From Leucobacter luti (lineage in GTDB: Bacteria; Actinomycetota; Actinomycetes; Actinomycetales; Microbacteriaceae), in contig NZ_SHKI01000002.1 in the NCBI RefSeq assembly GCF_004217175.1, positions 673,000 to 736,999 of the forward strand: DNA of 64,000 nucleotides. Direction: 5' to 3'. The position numbers and the translations under genes were made by a program. Under the pieces are notes generated by a model. It was given only the letters and a program-made list of their open reading frames with translations. It was not told the DNA's origin and did no database searches. Below, one piece after another: positions 1 through 9,979 of the stretch; position 1 is the stretch's first letter; each line of letters opens with the position of its first letter.

Positions 1-1023
1 GAACCCGTTGCTGCGCTGCTCAAAGCGATCGAGCGAGCCGCGCATTGACGCGATGAGCGGCACCATGAATAGGGCACGGCAGACGATCAGGACGGCGACG
101 AGCGCAACCGAGATGAGGAGCACGTGCTCAAGGCGCAGGGGGCTCTCGCCCACGTGCTCCACGAGCGCGTGGAGTTGCAGCCCCATGACGAGGAACACGC
201 CGTTCTCCATCGCAAACTGCACGGTGCGCCAGTTGAGCCGCTCGTTCATGCGGGCCGTCGCGCTAAAGCGCCGTGAGGCGTGGTGCCCGGTGTAGAGCCC
301 GGTGACGACGACCGCGAGCACGCCAGACGCCTCCATTGCCTCGGCGGGGATGAACGACACGAACGGCACCGCGAACGACACCATCGTGTCGTACACCGGG
401 TTATGGAGCTTCGAGCGGATCCACACCGTAATGACGCCGATGAGCCCGCCGACCGCGATCGCGACGGTGACCGAGAACGCGAACGACCCTGCGGCCTCCC
501 AGAACACGAAGCTGCCGGAGACCGCGGCGATCGCGGTCTTGAGGAGCACGAGCGAGGTCGCGTCGTTCACGAGGCTCTCGCCCTCGAGGATCGCGACCAC
601 GCGATCCGGCATGCCGAGCCGCTTACCGATCGAGGTCGCCGCGACGGCGTCGGTGGGGCTGATCACCGCGCCGAGCGCGATCGCGACGGGCAGCGGGATC
701 GTCGGGACGACGAAGTGGAGCACCGCGCCGACCACGACCGCCGTGATCACCACGAGGAGTACCGAGAGGCCGACGACGGGCCGCAGGTTGCGCCGGAAAT
801 CGATGAGCGGCACGTTGACCGCGGCGGCGTAGAGCAGCGGAGGGAGGACGCCGAGCAGCACGACCTCGGGGTCGATCTCGACGAGGGGCACGAACGGGAG
901 GTACCCGATCCCGATCCCGGTCACGACCAGCACGAGCGGGGCCGCGACACCGATCCTGCCGCCCAGGATGGAAGCGCCCACGAGCACGATGACGGCGATA
1001 ACAGCGATGAGCGCGACTTCCAT
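1..1023 (-). CDS. CPA1-family Na+/H+ antiporter, C-terminus cut by window edge
   Basis: Integral membrane monovalent cation/proton antiporter of the NhaP/NHE (CPA1) type, which exchanges Na+ (or K+) for H+ across the cytoplasmic membrane for pH and salt homeostasis. The reading frame on the minus strand starts at the ATG at 1023 and is open through base 1, so the C-terminal part lies outside the window (about 341 residues are visible). The visible protein is a run of hydrophobic helices and carries two hallmark CPA1 motifs: SPTDAVAA near residue 119 and EGESLVNDATSL near residue 144, which holds the conserved Asn-Asp ion-binding pair. The 26-bp gap to the upstream gene in the same orientation (ending at 1050) suggests co-transcription. 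Ion specificity cannot be read from the sequence. Confidence 0.88.
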   Translation of the reverse strand, partial: MEVALIAVIAVIVLVGASILGGRIGVAAPLVLVVTGIGIGYLPFVPLVEIDPEVVLLGVLPPLLYAAAVNVPLIDFRRNLRPVVGLSVLLVVITAVVVGAVLHFVVPTIPLPVAIALGAVISPTDAVAATSIGKRLGMPDRVVAILEGESLVNDATSLVLLKTAIAAVSGSFVFWEAAGSFAFSVTVAIAVGGLIGVITVWIRSKLHNPVYDTMVSFAVPFVSFIPAEAMEASGVLAVVVTGLYTGHHASRRFSATARMNERLNWRTVQFAMENGVFLVMGLQLHALVEHVGESPLRLEHVLLISVALVAVLIVCRALFMVPLIASMRGSLDRFEQRSNGF

Positions 1024-1049
1024 GGCTCTACTTTCTCACGCGCTGCGAA

Positions 1050-2333
1050 TCACGGCTCGGTGCGTTTCTGCAGATCAACCGCCAGTGGGCCGATCTCGTG
1101 GAAGTCGCTCCAGTCCGCGACGAGCGGCGTAAGCGCACGCGCGTTGAGGCGAGTGCCGGGGAGCGGCGTCGCGGTGATTGCGCCCTTCGCGCCCGACCCG
1201 CGCCGCCACAGGCCGAGCACGCGACCGTTCTTGACAACGGTCGCCATGAACATGCCGTTGCGGCCGGGGACCACGTGATCGAAGTGTGCCGGATCAAGCT
1301 GCGCGGCGCGGTCTGTGTAGCCGAGCAGGTGCTCGTCGAAGGCGGGGAGGAGGTGCCAGGTGTCGCCGGGCCCGACGGGGGTGCCCGCCGTGCCCGCCAC
1401 GCTCGCAGCGGCGTCGGGATCGCCCCCTGCCGAACCCACACCAGCAGCTGCCGCGGCGATGGCCGCTGGCGTGGCCCAGAGCTGCGGGCCGCTCGCGTCG
1501 CCCAGGCGCAGCGGCGCCGCCCGCCCCGCCTGGCGCGCGAGATCGAAGGCGCGGCGCGCCTCGCGCAGCGTGAGCCCCGTCCACCACGCGAGGTCGTGCT
1601 CGGAGACGGGCCCGCGGGCTCCGGTGTAGCGCGCGGCGCACTCCGCGAGCACCTCGTCTCCCGTGAGGATTCGCGGAGCGGTGATCCACTCGTCCGCGCG
1701 CACGAGGAGCGGCTCCCCGGACTCGCGCACCGGGCCGAACGTGGTGAGCCCGTTCTGGCAGAGCCACCAGATCACGTGGTACCGCCACCCCGGCTGCCAT
1801 TCGATACCCGCCTCGGTCCACACCGCTGAGAGCCCGTCGCGGTCGAGCGCGGTGCCGCCGCGGAGCGCGTCGAGCGAGACCCCGACGAGCCGCTCGAGCG
1901 CGGCTTCGCTGAGCCCGATCGTGGCGCGGCGCTTGGGGGCCCCGGCGAGAACGCGGTGTGAGGTGACGCCCTGCAGCCAGCCGATGTCTTCGGCGGCGAC
2001 GATGTGCAGCGTGCCGCGCATTGGCCAGGACCTCACGATCGCGCCCGCTGAGAACGCGGCGTGCACGTCGGAGACGGTGGTGCCTGGCGTGCGCACCCCG
2101 AGCGCCCACCGTGCCGAGCGCCAGTCCTGGCCCTGGATCGCGAGCATTTGGCGCGCGGTTGCCGCGACGCGCGCGGTTGCGGATCCGGGTGCCGGAGCGG
2201 CGTCGGGCGCAGCCGTGTGCCCGGGCGCAGCCGTGTGCCCGGGCGCAGCGGTCGCGTCGGCGGCGTCGCGGTGCAGCCCGAGCGCGCGCATGCGCAGTGG
2301 GAGCAGCGCAGCGGGGCTCAGTATCGCGGACAT
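1050..2333 (-). CDS. Winged-helix DNA-binding protein, AlkZ/YcaQ-like (HTH_42)
   Basis: 427-aa protein of the winged-helix family that includes the AlkZ and YcaQ DNA glycosylases, which unhook alkylated or crosslinked bases. A Gln-Gly-Gln motif at residues 67-69, followed by a conserved Arg-rich stretch, matches the QxQ type active-site motif of the AlkZ branch. Before it lies a low-complexity Ala/Pro/Gly/His segment (about residues 24-56) produced by an 18-bp tandem repeat. The middle contains the usual Trp-rich segment. A repair role is inference from the family; many actinobacterial members are uncharacterised. Start ATG at 2333; no strong Shine-Dalgarno is visible directly upstream. It lies 26 bp before the antiporter on the same strand. 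Confidence 0.7.
   Translation of the reverse strand: MSAILSPAALLPLRMRALGLHRDAADATAAPGHTAAPGHTAAPDAAPAPGSATARVAATARQMLAIQGQDWRSARWALGVRTPGTTVSDVHAAFSAGAIVRSWPMRGTLHIVAAEDIGWLQGVTSHRVLAGAPKRRATIGLSEAALERLVGVSLDALRGGTALDRDGLSAVWTEAGIEWQPGWRYHVIWWLCQNGLTTFGPVRESGEPLLVRADEWITAPRILTGDEVLAECAARYTGARGPVSEHDLAWWTGLTLREARRAFDLARQAGRAAPLRLGDASGPQLWATPAAIAAAAAGVGSAGGDPDAAASVAGTAGTPVGPGDTWHLLPAFDEHLLGYTDRAAQLDPAHFDHVVPGRNGMFMATVVKNGRVLGLWRRGSGAKGAITATPLPGTRLNARALTPLVADWSDFHEIGPLAVDLQKRTEP
2205..2249. repeat. 18-bp tandem repeat, 2.5 copies, inside the winged-helix gene
   Basis: Unit GGGCGCAGCCGTGTGCCC is present at 2205-2222 and 2223-2240, with nine more matching bases to 2249. It is in frame (18 = 6 codons) and encodes the repeated Ala-Pro-Gly-His-Thr-Ala stretch near the N-terminus. 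Copy number could change without breaking the frame. Confidence 0.9.
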
Positions 2334-2347
2334 GCGGTCAGTGTAGA

Positions 2348-2370
2348 CCCGGCCTCGGACAACGGCCGGG
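2348..2370 (-). terminator. Hairpin after the ene-reductase gene
   Basis: Perfect 7-bp inverted repeat CCCGGCC (2348-2354) and GGCCGGG (2364-2370) with a 9-nt loop, placed 5 bp after the stop of the minus-strand oxidoreductase. No T-run follows, as is common in high-GC actinomycetes, so termination is plausible but not certain. Confidence 0.45.
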
Positions 2371-2375
2371 GCCGG

Positions 2376-3458
2376 TTAGAAGCGCGCGCGGTGGTAGGGG
2401 CCGGGAACGAGATCCGCGGCGCCGGGTGCGCGCAGCTCGTGCGCCCAGCGGAGGGGGAGCTGCGGGTCGGCGAGCAGCGGGCGTCCCAGGGAGACGATAT
2501 CGGCCTGCCCCGTGGCGAGCACGCTCTCGGCCTGCGCCGCGCTGGTGATCATCCCCACCGCACCCACCGGGAGCGGTCCGCTCCGCAGGGCTGCGGCGAG
2601 CGGCACCTGGTACGACGGCCCCACCGGGATCGGGGCGCTCGGCAGGTTCGCCGCGGAGGACACGTCGATGAGGTCGGCGCCGTCCGCCGCGAGCCACTCG
2701 ACGAGCTGCCCGCACTCAGCGAGGTCGAAGCCGCCGTCGACCCACTCGGTTGCCGAGACGCGCACCATGACGGGGAGGTCGGGGTGCCGGTCGCGGATCG
2801 TGCGCACGATCTCGCGCAGCAGGCGGGCGCGGCCGGCGAGCGGACCCCCGTACTCGTCCTCCCGTCGGTTCGAGAACGGGGACAGGAACGAGTGCAGGAG
2901 GTAGCCGTGCGCAGCATGGACTTCGACGGCGTCGAAGCCGGCGGCGACGGCGCGATCCGCCGCGGCGACGAACGCCGCCACAATCGCGGGGAGCTCGTCG
3001 CCCGTGAGCGCGCGCGGCGCGGGGTAGTCCCCGAACGGGAGACCGGACGGGCCGACGGTCTGCCACCCGCCGTCGGCGACGGACTGTCCGCCAGACGGGA
3101 ACCCGGGCAGCCAGGGATGGCTCGACGCCTTGCGCCCGGCGTGGCCGAGCTGCACACTGATCCGGGCACCGTGTGCGTGCGCGATCTCTGCGAGCCGGGC
3201 GAACGCCGGGGTGTGCGCGTCAGACCAGAGGCCGAGGTCGCGCGGCGAGATCCGGCCCTCCGGCAGTACCGCGGACGCCTCGACCGTGACCAGCCCGGCA
3301 CCGCCCCGGGCGAGCGCGCCGATGTGTACGAGATGCCAGTCGCGTGGGATCCCGTCCTCCGCCGCGACTGAGTACTGACACATGGGCGACACCCACAGCC
3401 TGTTGCGCACCGCAACGCCTCGAAGCTCGAACGGGCGGAAAAGGTGCGGATCTGCCAT
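2376..3458 (-). CDS. YqjM-type NADH:flavin oxidoreductase (old yellow enzyme)
   Basis: 360-aa FMN-dependent ene reductase of the old yellow enzyme superfamily, reducing activated C=C bonds with NAD(P)H in the cytoplasm. The thermophilic-like/YqjM subclass is indicated by the N-terminal SPMCQYS motif, with Cys27 and Tyr29 equivalent to the redox-tuning Cys26 and Tyr28 of B. subtilis YqjM, by the QLGHAGRKAS segment, and by the His-Ala-Ala-His pair that binds the substrate carbonyl, followed by the conserved SPFSNRREDEYGG loop. Length is normal for the family. Start ATG at 3458 is preceded on the minus strand by a GGAGAT element at roughly 10 nt spacing. Physiological substrate unknown; a detoxification role is usual for the family. 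Confidence 0.9.
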   Translation of the reverse strand: MADPHLFRPFELRGVAVRNRLWVSPMCQYSVAAEDGIPRDWHLVHIGALARGGAGLVTVEASAVLPEGRISPRDLGLWSDAHTPAFARLAEIAHAHGARISVQLGHAGRKASSHPWLPGFPSGGQSVADGGWQTVGPSGLPFGDYPAPRALTGDELPAIVAAFVAAADRAVAAGFDAVEVHAAHGYLLHSFLSPFSNRREDEYGGPLAGRARLLREIVRTIRDRHPDLPVMVRVSATEWVDGGFDLAECGQLVEWLAADGADLIDVSSAANLPSAPIPVGPSYQVPLAAALRSGPLPVGAVGMITSAAQAESVLATGQADIVSLGRPLLADPQLPLRWAHELRAPGAADLVPGPYHRARF

Positions 3459-3612
3459 TTCGCCAGTGTATCTCCGTGCCCGGCGGTGCGCGCCGGGTAT
3501 GACAGTGCGTTGCGGCGTGCGGGGGCGTTCCCGGCCCGCCGCACCCTGAATGTCAGTGGCCTGTGCCAGGGTTAGTCATGGCCACAGGCCGCGACCCACG
3601 AAGGAGGCGCTC

Positions 3613-5046
3613 ATGCACGAGATTCAGTGCCCGCACTGCGGGAAAGCATTCACGGTGGACGAGGCCGGGTACGCGGAGATTCTGAAGCAGGTGCGAGACA
3701 GCGACTTCGAGGCGCAGCTGCACGAGCGGCTGCAGCTCGCGGAGCGCGAAAAGCAGAGCGCGGTGGAGCTCGCACAGGCGAACGCCGCCGGCGAGATGCA
3801 GAAGGCCGCGGCGGTCAAAGACACCGAGATTCAGCAGTTGCAGGCCAAGCTCGACGCGAGCGCCGCGGCGCAGCAGCTCGCGGTTGCCGAGGCGCGCGGA
3901 GCCGTCGAGAAGGATCGCGACCGGCTGGCGGGCGAGCTTGAGCAGGCGCGCCGCGAGCAGCAGACAGCCGTCGAGCTCGCGGAGGCGAAGCTGGCAGCCC
4001 AGATGCAGGAGCGCGCGGCCGCGAGCGAGGCCGAGTTGCAGCGCGCGCGTGCCGAGCTGGACCGGCTTGAGCTCTCGCGCAAGCTCGAGATCACCGAGGC
4101 GGTTGGGGCCGTTGAGAAGGAGCGGGATGAGCTGCGGCGCGGCCTCGACCGCTCCGAGCTTGAGAAGCAGCTCGCCGAGCGGTCGCTGAAGGAGCGCTAC
4201 GAGGTGCAGCTGAAGGATCGCGACGACGCGATCGAGCGGCTGCGCGACATGAAGGCGCGACTGTCCACGAAGATGATCGGCGAGACGCTCGAGCAGCACT
4301 GCGAGACCACGTTCAACCAGATCCGTGCCACGGCGTTCCCGAACGCGTACTTCGAAAAGGACAACGACGCGAGTACCGGGAGCAAGGGCGACTTCATCTT
4401 CCGCGACCACGATCTCGCCGGGATCGAGATCGTGTCGATCATGTTTGAGATGAAGAACGAGGCGGACGGCACCGCCACGAAGCACAAGAACGAGGACTTC
4501 CTCAAGGAGCTCGATAAGGACCGTCGTGAGAAGGGGTGCGAGTACGCGGTGCTGGTCTCGCTCCTGGAACCGGAGAGCGAGCTGTACAACGGCGGTATCG
4601 TTGACGTGTCGCATCGCTACCCGAAGATGTACGTGGTGCGGCCGCAGTTCTTCATCCCGCTCATCACCCTGCTGCGCAACGCGGCGATGAACTCGCTGAA
4701 GTACAAGTCGGAGCTCGAACTCGTGAAGTCGCAGAACATCGACATCACGAACTTTGAGAGCGAACTCGACGCGTTCAAGGGCGCGTTCGGGCGCAATTAC
4801 GAGCTGGCCTCCACCCAGTTCAAGGAAGCGATCAAGCGCATTGACACCTCCATTCGCGAGATGGAGAAGGTGCGCGAGCAACTGCTCAAGTCAGAGAACA
4901 ACCTGCGACTCGCAAACGACAAAGCGCAGGGGGTCACCGTGAAGAAGCTCACGCGGGGCAACCCGACGATGCAGGCGAAATTCGCCGAACTCGAGAGCGG
5001 CGACGCACCGACGACCCCCACCCAGAAGGAGAATGCCGACACATGA
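3613..5046 (+). CDS. DUF2130 coiled-coil protein with PD-(D/E)XK-like domain
   Basis: 477-aa protein of the DUF2130 family. Residues 1-20 hold a zinc-ribbon-like Cys-Pro-His-Cys element; about residues 30-220 are a long charged, heptad-like coiled coil; the C-terminal half is the conserved DUF2130 region. There I see Gly259-Asp260 followed by Glu279-x-Lys281 (FEMKNE), spaced like the D...ExK triad of PD-(D/E)XK nucleases. Nuclease activity is inference. Start ATG 3613 is chosen because a perfect AAGGAGG lies at 3601-3607; an upstream in-frame start at 3550 has no such site. Its stop overlaps the start of the downstream helicase by 4 bp (ATGA), so the two are translationally coupled and probably work together. 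Confidence 0.85.
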   Translation: MHEIQCPHCGKAFTVDEAGYAEILKQVRDSDFEAQLHERLQLAEREKQSAVELAQANAAGEMQKAAAVKDTEIQQLQAKLDASAAAQQLAVAEARGAVEKDRDRLAGELEQARREQQTAVELAEAKLAAQMQERAAASEAELQRARAELDRLELSRKLEITEAVGAVEKERDELRRGLDRSELEKQLAERSLKERYEVQLKDRDDAIERLRDMKARLSTKMIGETLEQHCETTFNQIRATAFPNAYFEKDNDASTGSKGDFIFRDHDLAGIEIVSIMFEMKNEADGTATKHKNEDFLKELDKDRREKGCEYAVLVSLLEPESELYNGGIVDVSHRYPKMYVVRPQFFIPLITLLRNAAMNSLKYKSELELVKSQNIDITNFESELDAFKGAFGRNYELASTQFKEAIKRIDTSIREMEKVREQLLKSENNLRLANDKAQGVTVKKLTRGNPTMQAKFAELESGDAPTTPTQKENADT

Positions 5047-7643
5047 GCCTGCATCAGGCGCTCGACGCCGCACACGCGAACGGCTCCGGCGGCGCTGAGG
5101 ACGCGTTCGCCGCGTTCGAGGAGTGGGCGCTTGAGGAGCGCGGCCTGCGCCTGTACCCGGCTCAAGAGGAGGCGGTGCTCGGCATCGCGCTCGGCAGCAA
5201 CGTGATCCTCGCGACCCCCACCGGCACCGGCAAGTCGCTGGTCGCGATCGGCGCGCACTTCATCGCGGTCGCCGAGGGGCGGCGCACCGTCTACACGGCA
5301 CCCATCAAGGCGCTCGTCAGCGAGAAGTTCTTCGACCTCGTCTCGGTCTTCGGGGCCGAGCGTGTCGGCATGATCACGGGGGACTCGTCGATCAATCCCG
5401 ACGCGCCGATCCTGTGCTGCACCGCCGAGATCCTCGCGAACCTCGCGATCCGCGACAAGAACGTCGACAACCCTGAGACCGGCGGGATCACTCAGGTCAT
5501 CATGGACGAGTTCCACTACTACGCGGATCCAGACCGGGGCTGGGCGTGGCAGGTGCCGCTGCTGCTGATGCACGACGCGCAGTTCCTCCTCATGTCGGCG
5601 ACGCTGGGCGACGTGACCGAGCTCGCCGCCGACCTCAGCGACACCACCGGCCGCGACACCGCCCTCGTCACGGGCGTTGAGCGACCGGTGCCGCTGAGTT
5701 TCAGCTACGAGGTGGCCCCGGCGCACGAGGTGGTTGAGCAGCTCATCGCTGATCGCGAGACCCCGGCATATCTCGTCCACTTCAACCAGTCGCACGCGGT
5801 CGAGCAGGCGCAGGCGCTCGCATCGATCAAGATTGTCGATCGCGCGGGCCGCGACGAGATCGCGGCCGCGATCGGCGACTTCCGCTTCTCCACCGGCTTC
5901 GGCACCACGCTGTCGCGGCTCGTGCGCTCCGGCATCGGTGTGCACCACGCCGGCATGCTGCCTCGCTACCGTCGGCTCGTCGAGCAGCTCGCGCAGCGCG
6001 GGCTGCTGCGCGTCATCTGCGGCACCGACACCCTGGGCGTCGGCATCAACGTGCCGATCCGCACGGTCGTGATCACGGCGCTCACCAAGTTCGACGGCGA
6101 GAAGATGCGCCGCCTCTCCGCCCGCGAGTTCCACCAGATCTCCGGCCGCGCCGGCCGGGCCGGGTACGACACCGAGGGCGACGTGATCGCGCTCGCGCCC
6201 GAGCACGAGATTGAGAACGCGAAGGCCGTCGCGAAGGCGGCGGCAAAAGCGGCAGACGGCAAGGGCGGCAAGAAGGCGAAGCCCGTCAAGAAGAAGTCGG
6301 CGCCCCAGGGCTTTGTGGCGTGGAGCGAGGCCACGTTTGAGAAGCTCATCGCCTCCCAGCCCGAGCCGCTCGTGAGCCGCATGCGCGTCACGCACGCGAT
6401 GGTGCTCGGCGTGATCGGTCGCGGCGAGGAGTGGGAGGGCGAGGCCCTCAATACGATGCAGATGCTGATCTTCGACAGCCACGAGCCGCGCGCCGCCCAG
6501 TTTGCGCACGCGCGCACCGCACTCTCGATCTTCCGCACGCTGCGCAACGGCGGCATCGTTGAGATTCACGAGGACGAGCGCGGCCAGCGCCTGCTCCGCC
6601 TCACCGTCGAGCTCCAGGCGAACTTCGCGCTCAACCAGCCGCTGTCCCCGTTCGCGCTCGCCGCGATCGAGCTGCTCGACCCCGAGTCCGAGACCTACCC
6701 ACTCGACGTCATCTCGATCATCGAGGCCACGCTTGAGGACCCGCGGGCGATCGTGCGCGCGCAGGAGCACCGGGCCCGCGGCGAGGCGGTCGCCGCGATG
6801 AAGGCCGAGGGGATCGAGTACGAGGAGCGCATGGAGCTGCTCGAGGCGATCACGCACCCGCAGCCGCTCAAGGAATTGCTCGACGAGGCCTTCCACGAGT
6901 ACCTCAAGGAAGTGCCGTGGGCGCGCGACTACGAGCTGCGGCCCAAGTCGATCGTGCGCGACATGATCGAGCGCGCCTTCGGCTTCCGTGACCTCGTGTC
7001 GTTCTACCAGCTCGGTCGCGCCGAGGGCGGGGTGCTGCGCTACCTCAGCGACGCGTACCGCGCCATCGAGCGCACGGTGCCCGAGCAAGCGAAGAGCCCG
7101 GAGCTCGAAGAGCTCATCGAGTGGCTCGGTGAGCTCGTGCGGCAGGTCGACTCGAGCCTCATCGACGAGTGGGAGCAGCTCGCCAACCCGGATCCCGAGG
7201 CGCAGCGCGCCACCACGCCGGGTGGCATCGATCTCGCACCGCCCGCGCGATCCGTGCTGTCGAACGAGCGCGCGTTCGGAGTGATGCTGCGCAACGCCCT
7301 CTTCCGACGCGTGCAGGCCGCCGCGTTCGAGCGCTACGGGGAGCTCGCCGAGCTCGACGGGCCGCACGGCTTCGGCGAGCAGCGCTGGCGCGACGCGCTG
7401 GCCGGCTATTACACGGAGTACGACGAGATCAGCACGAGCGCCGACGCGCGTGCGGCCGCGCTCCTCGAGATCGATCGGGGCGAGGAAGCCAAGGCCGAGG
7501 GGGTCTGGCGCTTCCGCCAGGTGCTCCTCGACCCCGCCGGCGACCGCGACTGGGCGATCGAGGGCGTGGTCGACCTCGCCGCGTCAGAGGCCGAGGGCGA
7601 GCCCGTCGTGCGCGTGCAGCGCGTCGGCCCCTTCGCCGGGTAG
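5043..7643 (+). CDS. DEAD/DEAH-box helicase with DUF3516-like C-terminus
   Basis: 866-aa superfamily 2 helicase of the Ski2/HelY-like group. Walker A motif at residues 57-65 (Lys64), DEFH Walker B at 155-158, SAT motif at about 185-187, and a helicase-C region ending in the QxxGRAGRAG motif. A Lys/Ala-rich insert of about 30 residues (near 395-425) follows the helicase core, then a long C-terminal domain of the DUF3516 type common in actinobacteria. It probably unwinds RNA or RNA/DNA structures; the substrate is not known. Translation is coupled to the upstream DUF2130 gene by a 4-bp overlap, which suggests a nuclease-helicase pair. Confidence 0.88.
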   Translation: MSLHQALDAAHANGSGGAEDAFAAFEEWALEERGLRLYPAQEEAVLGIALGSNVILATPTGTGKSLVAIGAHFIAVAEGRRTVYTAPIKALVSEKFFDLVSVFGAERVGMITGDSSINPDAPILCCTAEILANLAIRDKNVDNPETGGITQVIMDEFHYYADPDRGWAWQVPLLLMHDAQFLLMSATLGDVTELAADLSDTTGRDTALVTGVERPVPLSFSYEVAPAHEVVEQLIADRETPAYLVHFNQSHAVEQAQALASIKIVDRAGRDEIAAAIGDFRFSTGFGTTLSRLVRSGIGVHHAGMLPRYRRLVEQLAQRGLLRVICGTDTLGVGINVPIRTVVITALTKFDGEKMRRLSAREFHQISGRAGRAGYDTEGDVIALAPEHEIENAKAVAKAAAKAADGKGGKKAKPVKKKSAPQGFVAWSEATFEKLIASQPEPLVSRMRVTHAMVLGVIGRGEEWEGEALNTMQMLIFDSHEPRAAQFAHARTALSIFRTLRNGGIVEIHEDERGQRLLRLTVELQANFALNQPLSPFALAAIELLDPESETYPLDVISIIEATLEDPRAIVRAQEHRARGEAVAAMKAEGIEYEERMELLEAITHPQPLKELLDEAFHEYLKEVPWARDYELRPKSIVRDMIERAFGFRDLVSFYQLGRAEGGVLRYLSDAYRAIERTVPEQAKSPELEELIEWLGELVRQVDSSLIDEWEQLANPDPEAQRATTPGGIDLAPPARSVLSNERAFGVMLRNALFRRVQAAAFERYGELAELDGPHGFGEQRWRDALAGYYTEYDEISTSADARAAALLEIDRGEEAKAEGVWRFRQVLLDPAGDRDWAIEGVVDLAASEAEGEPVVRVQRVGPFAG

Positions 7644-7795
7644 TGCACCGGCCGGCGCACCAGCCGCGGTCCTCAAGCCGCGACGTCCTCGGGCCGGCCG
7701 GCTGGCCCGCCAGTGACACCGCACACCGGCAACACATTCCACCGGCGCGACCCACCACCCACCCAGCAGTATCGAGCCACGCGATCGGAGTCCAC

Positions 7796-8659
7796 ATGAC
7801 CGCCCCAACACCCTCCCCGGCAGGCCGCGGCACCGGCGCTGACGCCGAATCACACGCTGCCGCACCCGCACCCGCACCCGCCGCAGCCACCGACCGCCCC
7901 GCGGAGCGGGCCGAGCTCACCGCCGACGTGTTCCTCGCGACCGCCGACCACACGCTCCTCGCCCCCGGCACCACTCCCGCCGAACTCGACGAGTTTCTGC
8001 GGGCCGCCCGTGCGCTCGGGGTCGCCCGCGTCTGCATCAGCCCCACGCTCATTGAAGAGGCCACGCAGGCGCTTCGCAGCAGTCCCGTCCAGATCGTCAC
8101 GGTCGTCGGGTTTCCGAGCGGCGTGCACACCGCCGAGGTGAAAGCGGCCGAGGCCGCCGCCGCGGTCGCCGACGGCGCCGCCGAGATTGACATGGTGCTC
8201 AACCGCGGGCTCGTTCGGGCGGGGGACTGGGGCTCGGTCGAGGCGGAGATTCGCGCCGTGCGCGCGGCCGTCCCCGGCCGCGTGCTCAAGGTGATCCTCG
8301 AGTCGGCGGCGCTCAGCGACGCCGAGATCGTCGGCGCCTGCCGCGCAGCGGAGGCGGCGGGCGCCGACTTCGTGAAGACGTCCACCGGCTTCGACCCCGC
8401 CGGCGGCGCGAGCGTGCACGCCGTCGCACTCATGGCGCAGACCGTGGGCGGCAGGCTCGGAGTGAAGGCGTCCGGCGGGATCCGCACGCCCGCGGCGGTG
8501 CGCGAGCTGTGGGCGGCGGGCGCCACGCGCTTCGGTGTCTCGGGCACCGCAGCGATCCTCGCGGGCTGGGCGGCACCCGCGGCACCGGCGGCGGCCGATC
8601 CGGCGGGCGGGGCAGCCGCAGACCCCGCGGCGAATCCCGATGCGGGATCCGCGTACTGA
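7796..8659 (+). CDS. deoC: Deoxyribose-phosphate aldolase
   Basis: 287-aa cytoplasmic class I aldolase cleaving 2-deoxy-D-ribose 5-phosphate to acetaldehyde and glyceraldehyde 3-phosphate in deoxynucleoside catabolism. The TIM-barrel signature is clear: the VLKVILES strand, the Schiff-base lysine in FVKTSTGF (Lys194) and the second conserved lysine in GVKASGG (Lys224). The first about 38 residues and the last about 30 are Ala/Pro-rich low-complexity tails not needed by the fold. Start ATG 7796 gives the shortest tail among upstream starts; no strong Shine-Dalgarno is seen, so the start is somewhat uncertain. 18 bp separate it from the downstream phosphatase gene. Confidence 0.93.
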   Translation: MTAPTPSPAGRGTGADAESHAAAPAPAPAAATDRPAERAELTADVFLATADHTLLAPGTTPAELDEFLRAARALGVARVCISPTLIEEATQALRSSPVQIVTVVGFPSGVHTAEVKAAEAAAAVADGAAEIDMVLNRGLVRAGDWGSVEAEIRAVRAAVPGRVLKVILESAALSDAEIVGACRAAEAAGADFVKTSTGFDPAGGASVHAVALMAQTVGGRLGVKASGGIRTPAAVRELWAAGATRFGVSGTAAILAGWAAPAAPAAADPAGGAAADPAANPDAGSAY

Positions 8660-8677
8660 CCGGCCTAGACTGAGGGC

Positions 8678-9778
8678 ATGCGCCTCGGAGTCATCGACGT
8701 AGGGTCGAACACCGTCCACCTGCTGGTCGTTGACGCCCATCCGGGCGCGAGCCCCGACCCGTACCACTCGCAGCGCTCGGTGCTGCGGCTCATGCGCTAC
8801 CTCGACTCCGACGGGGCAATCGTGGAGGAGGGCGTGCAGCTCATCGTGTCCGCGATCGCCGAGTCGGTGCGCATCGCCCACGAGATCGGCGTCGACGACC
8901 TGATCTGCACCGCGACGAGCGCGATCCGCGAGGCCGCAAACGGCGAGGTCGTGCTGGCGCGCATCGCCCGCGAGACCGGCGTCTCACTGCACGTGCTCTC
9001 CGGCGAGGACGAGGCGCGCATCACGATGCTCGCCGTGCGCCGCTGGCTCGGCTGGTCCGCGGGCGAGATTCTCCTCTTCGACATCGGCGGCGGCTCGTTC
9101 GAGATCGCGCAGGGGGCAGACGAGTACCCCGACGTGCAGGTCTCGCTGCCGCTCGGCGCCGGCCGCACCACGATCAACTACCTCGCCGAGGATCCACCGC
9201 CCCGCGAGGCGGTGTCGGCGCTGCGCGAGCACGCCCGCGCCGAGTTCACTCGCGTGCGCGACGAGCTCTTCTGCGACCGGCCGCGGCCCAAGCGCGTCGT
9301 GGGCACCTCGAAGACGATCCGCTCGCTCGCGCGGCTCGTCGGCGGCCCGGCCGACCCGGTCACCGGCGATCTCGCCCCGCTGCACTACACCGGCTTGCGC
9401 GAGTGGGAGCCGACACTGCGCGACATGCCCTCGAACGTGCGGGAGTACCTGCCCGGGATCACACCGGAGCGCGGCTACCAGATCATGGCCGGCGCGATCG
9501 TGCTGCGCACCGCGATGAAGGTGTTCGATGTGTCCACCCTCACCATCTCGCCGTGGGCGCTGCGCGAGGGCATCGTGCTCCGCTACATCGACGCGCTCGA
9601 CGGACGCGGGGCCGAGCCGGTCGAGGACGCGGCTGCGTCCGGGACCGCGACGCCCGGGCTGACCATCGGGGCACCGATCGCGGCCCCGGAACCCGGCACC
9701 CACGCGGTCCCCGGAACGCCCGCGGCCCCGGGGCTCACCCCCGAAGAGCCGTCGGCCGCGCTGCCCCGCCTGGGATAG
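8678..9778 (+). CDS. Ppx/GppA family phosphatase
   Basis: 366-aa member of the exopolyphosphatase/guanosine pentaphosphatase family (ASKHA fold), hydrolysing polyphosphate and/or pppGpp. The N-terminal DVGSNTVHLLV phosphate-1 motif, the SAIREA segment and the FDIGGGSFE phosphate-2 motif are present. Length is close to the short actinobacterial Ppx proteins (about 310-330 aa) plus a Pro/Ala-rich C-terminal tail of about 50 residues. It follows deoC by 18 bp on the same strand and converges on the LysR gene at 9980. Which of the two substrates is used cannot be decided here. Confidence 0.9.
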   Translation: MRLGVIDVGSNTVHLLVVDAHPGASPDPYHSQRSVLRLMRYLDSDGAIVEEGVQLIVSAIAESVRIAHEIGVDDLICTATSAIREAANGEVVLARIARETGVSLHVLSGEDEARITMLAVRRWLGWSAGEILLFDIGGGSFEIAQGADEYPDVQVSLPLGAGRTTINYLAEDPPPREAVSALREHARAEFTRVRDELFCDRPRPKRVVGTSKTIRSLARLVGGPADPVTGDLAPLHYTGLREWEPTLRDMPSNVREYLPGITPERGYQIMAGAIVLRTAMKVFDVSTLTISPWALREGIVLRYIDALDGRGAEPVEDAAASGTATPGLTIGAPIAAPEPGTHAVPGTPAAPGLTPEEPSAALPRLG

Positions 9779-9781
9779 GCA

Positions 9782-9900
9782 GGCCACGCGGCCACGCGGC
9801 CACGCGGCCACGCAGCGCAGCGGCACAGCGGCCCAGTAGCCCGCAGGCCAGGCGACCCAGCGGCCACGCCGGCTAGCGGCCCAGCGAGCCGCAGGCCTCA
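9782..9900. repeat. Degenerate octanucleotide repeat in convergent gap
   Basis: Four perfect copies of GGCCACGC at 9782-9813, followed by increasingly divergent 8-bp units such as GGCACAGC, GGCCCAGT, GACCCAGC and GGCCCAGC to about 9900. It fills most of the 201-bp convergent gap between the Ppx/GppA gene and the LysR gene. No coding potential is seen. A second octamer array occurs at 23641-23750 in another convergent gap. Confidence 0.7.
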
Positions 9901-9979
9901 CGGTCGCGGCGCGGTAGCCCGCAGGCCACAAGGCCCCGAAAGCTGCTGGCAGGCAGCCCAGCCGCGCGCGGCCGCGTGC

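Noticed and set aside
280..1278. Plus-strand open frame rich in Asp, Glu, Arg and His
   Set aside because: Antisense of the antiporter gene, whose minus-strand frame has clear CPA1 motifs although it runs off the edge.
4797..7367. An 856-codon open frame on the minus strand across the DUF3516 helicase gene
   Set aside because: It is an antisense frame caused by high third-position GC; composition is Arg/Leu/Glu/His-rich with no domain, and the plus strand has a clear helicase.
7644..7795. CCGGCCGG repeats as a mobile element end
   Set aside because: Short palindromes are expected in such GC-rich DNA; no transposase or target duplication.
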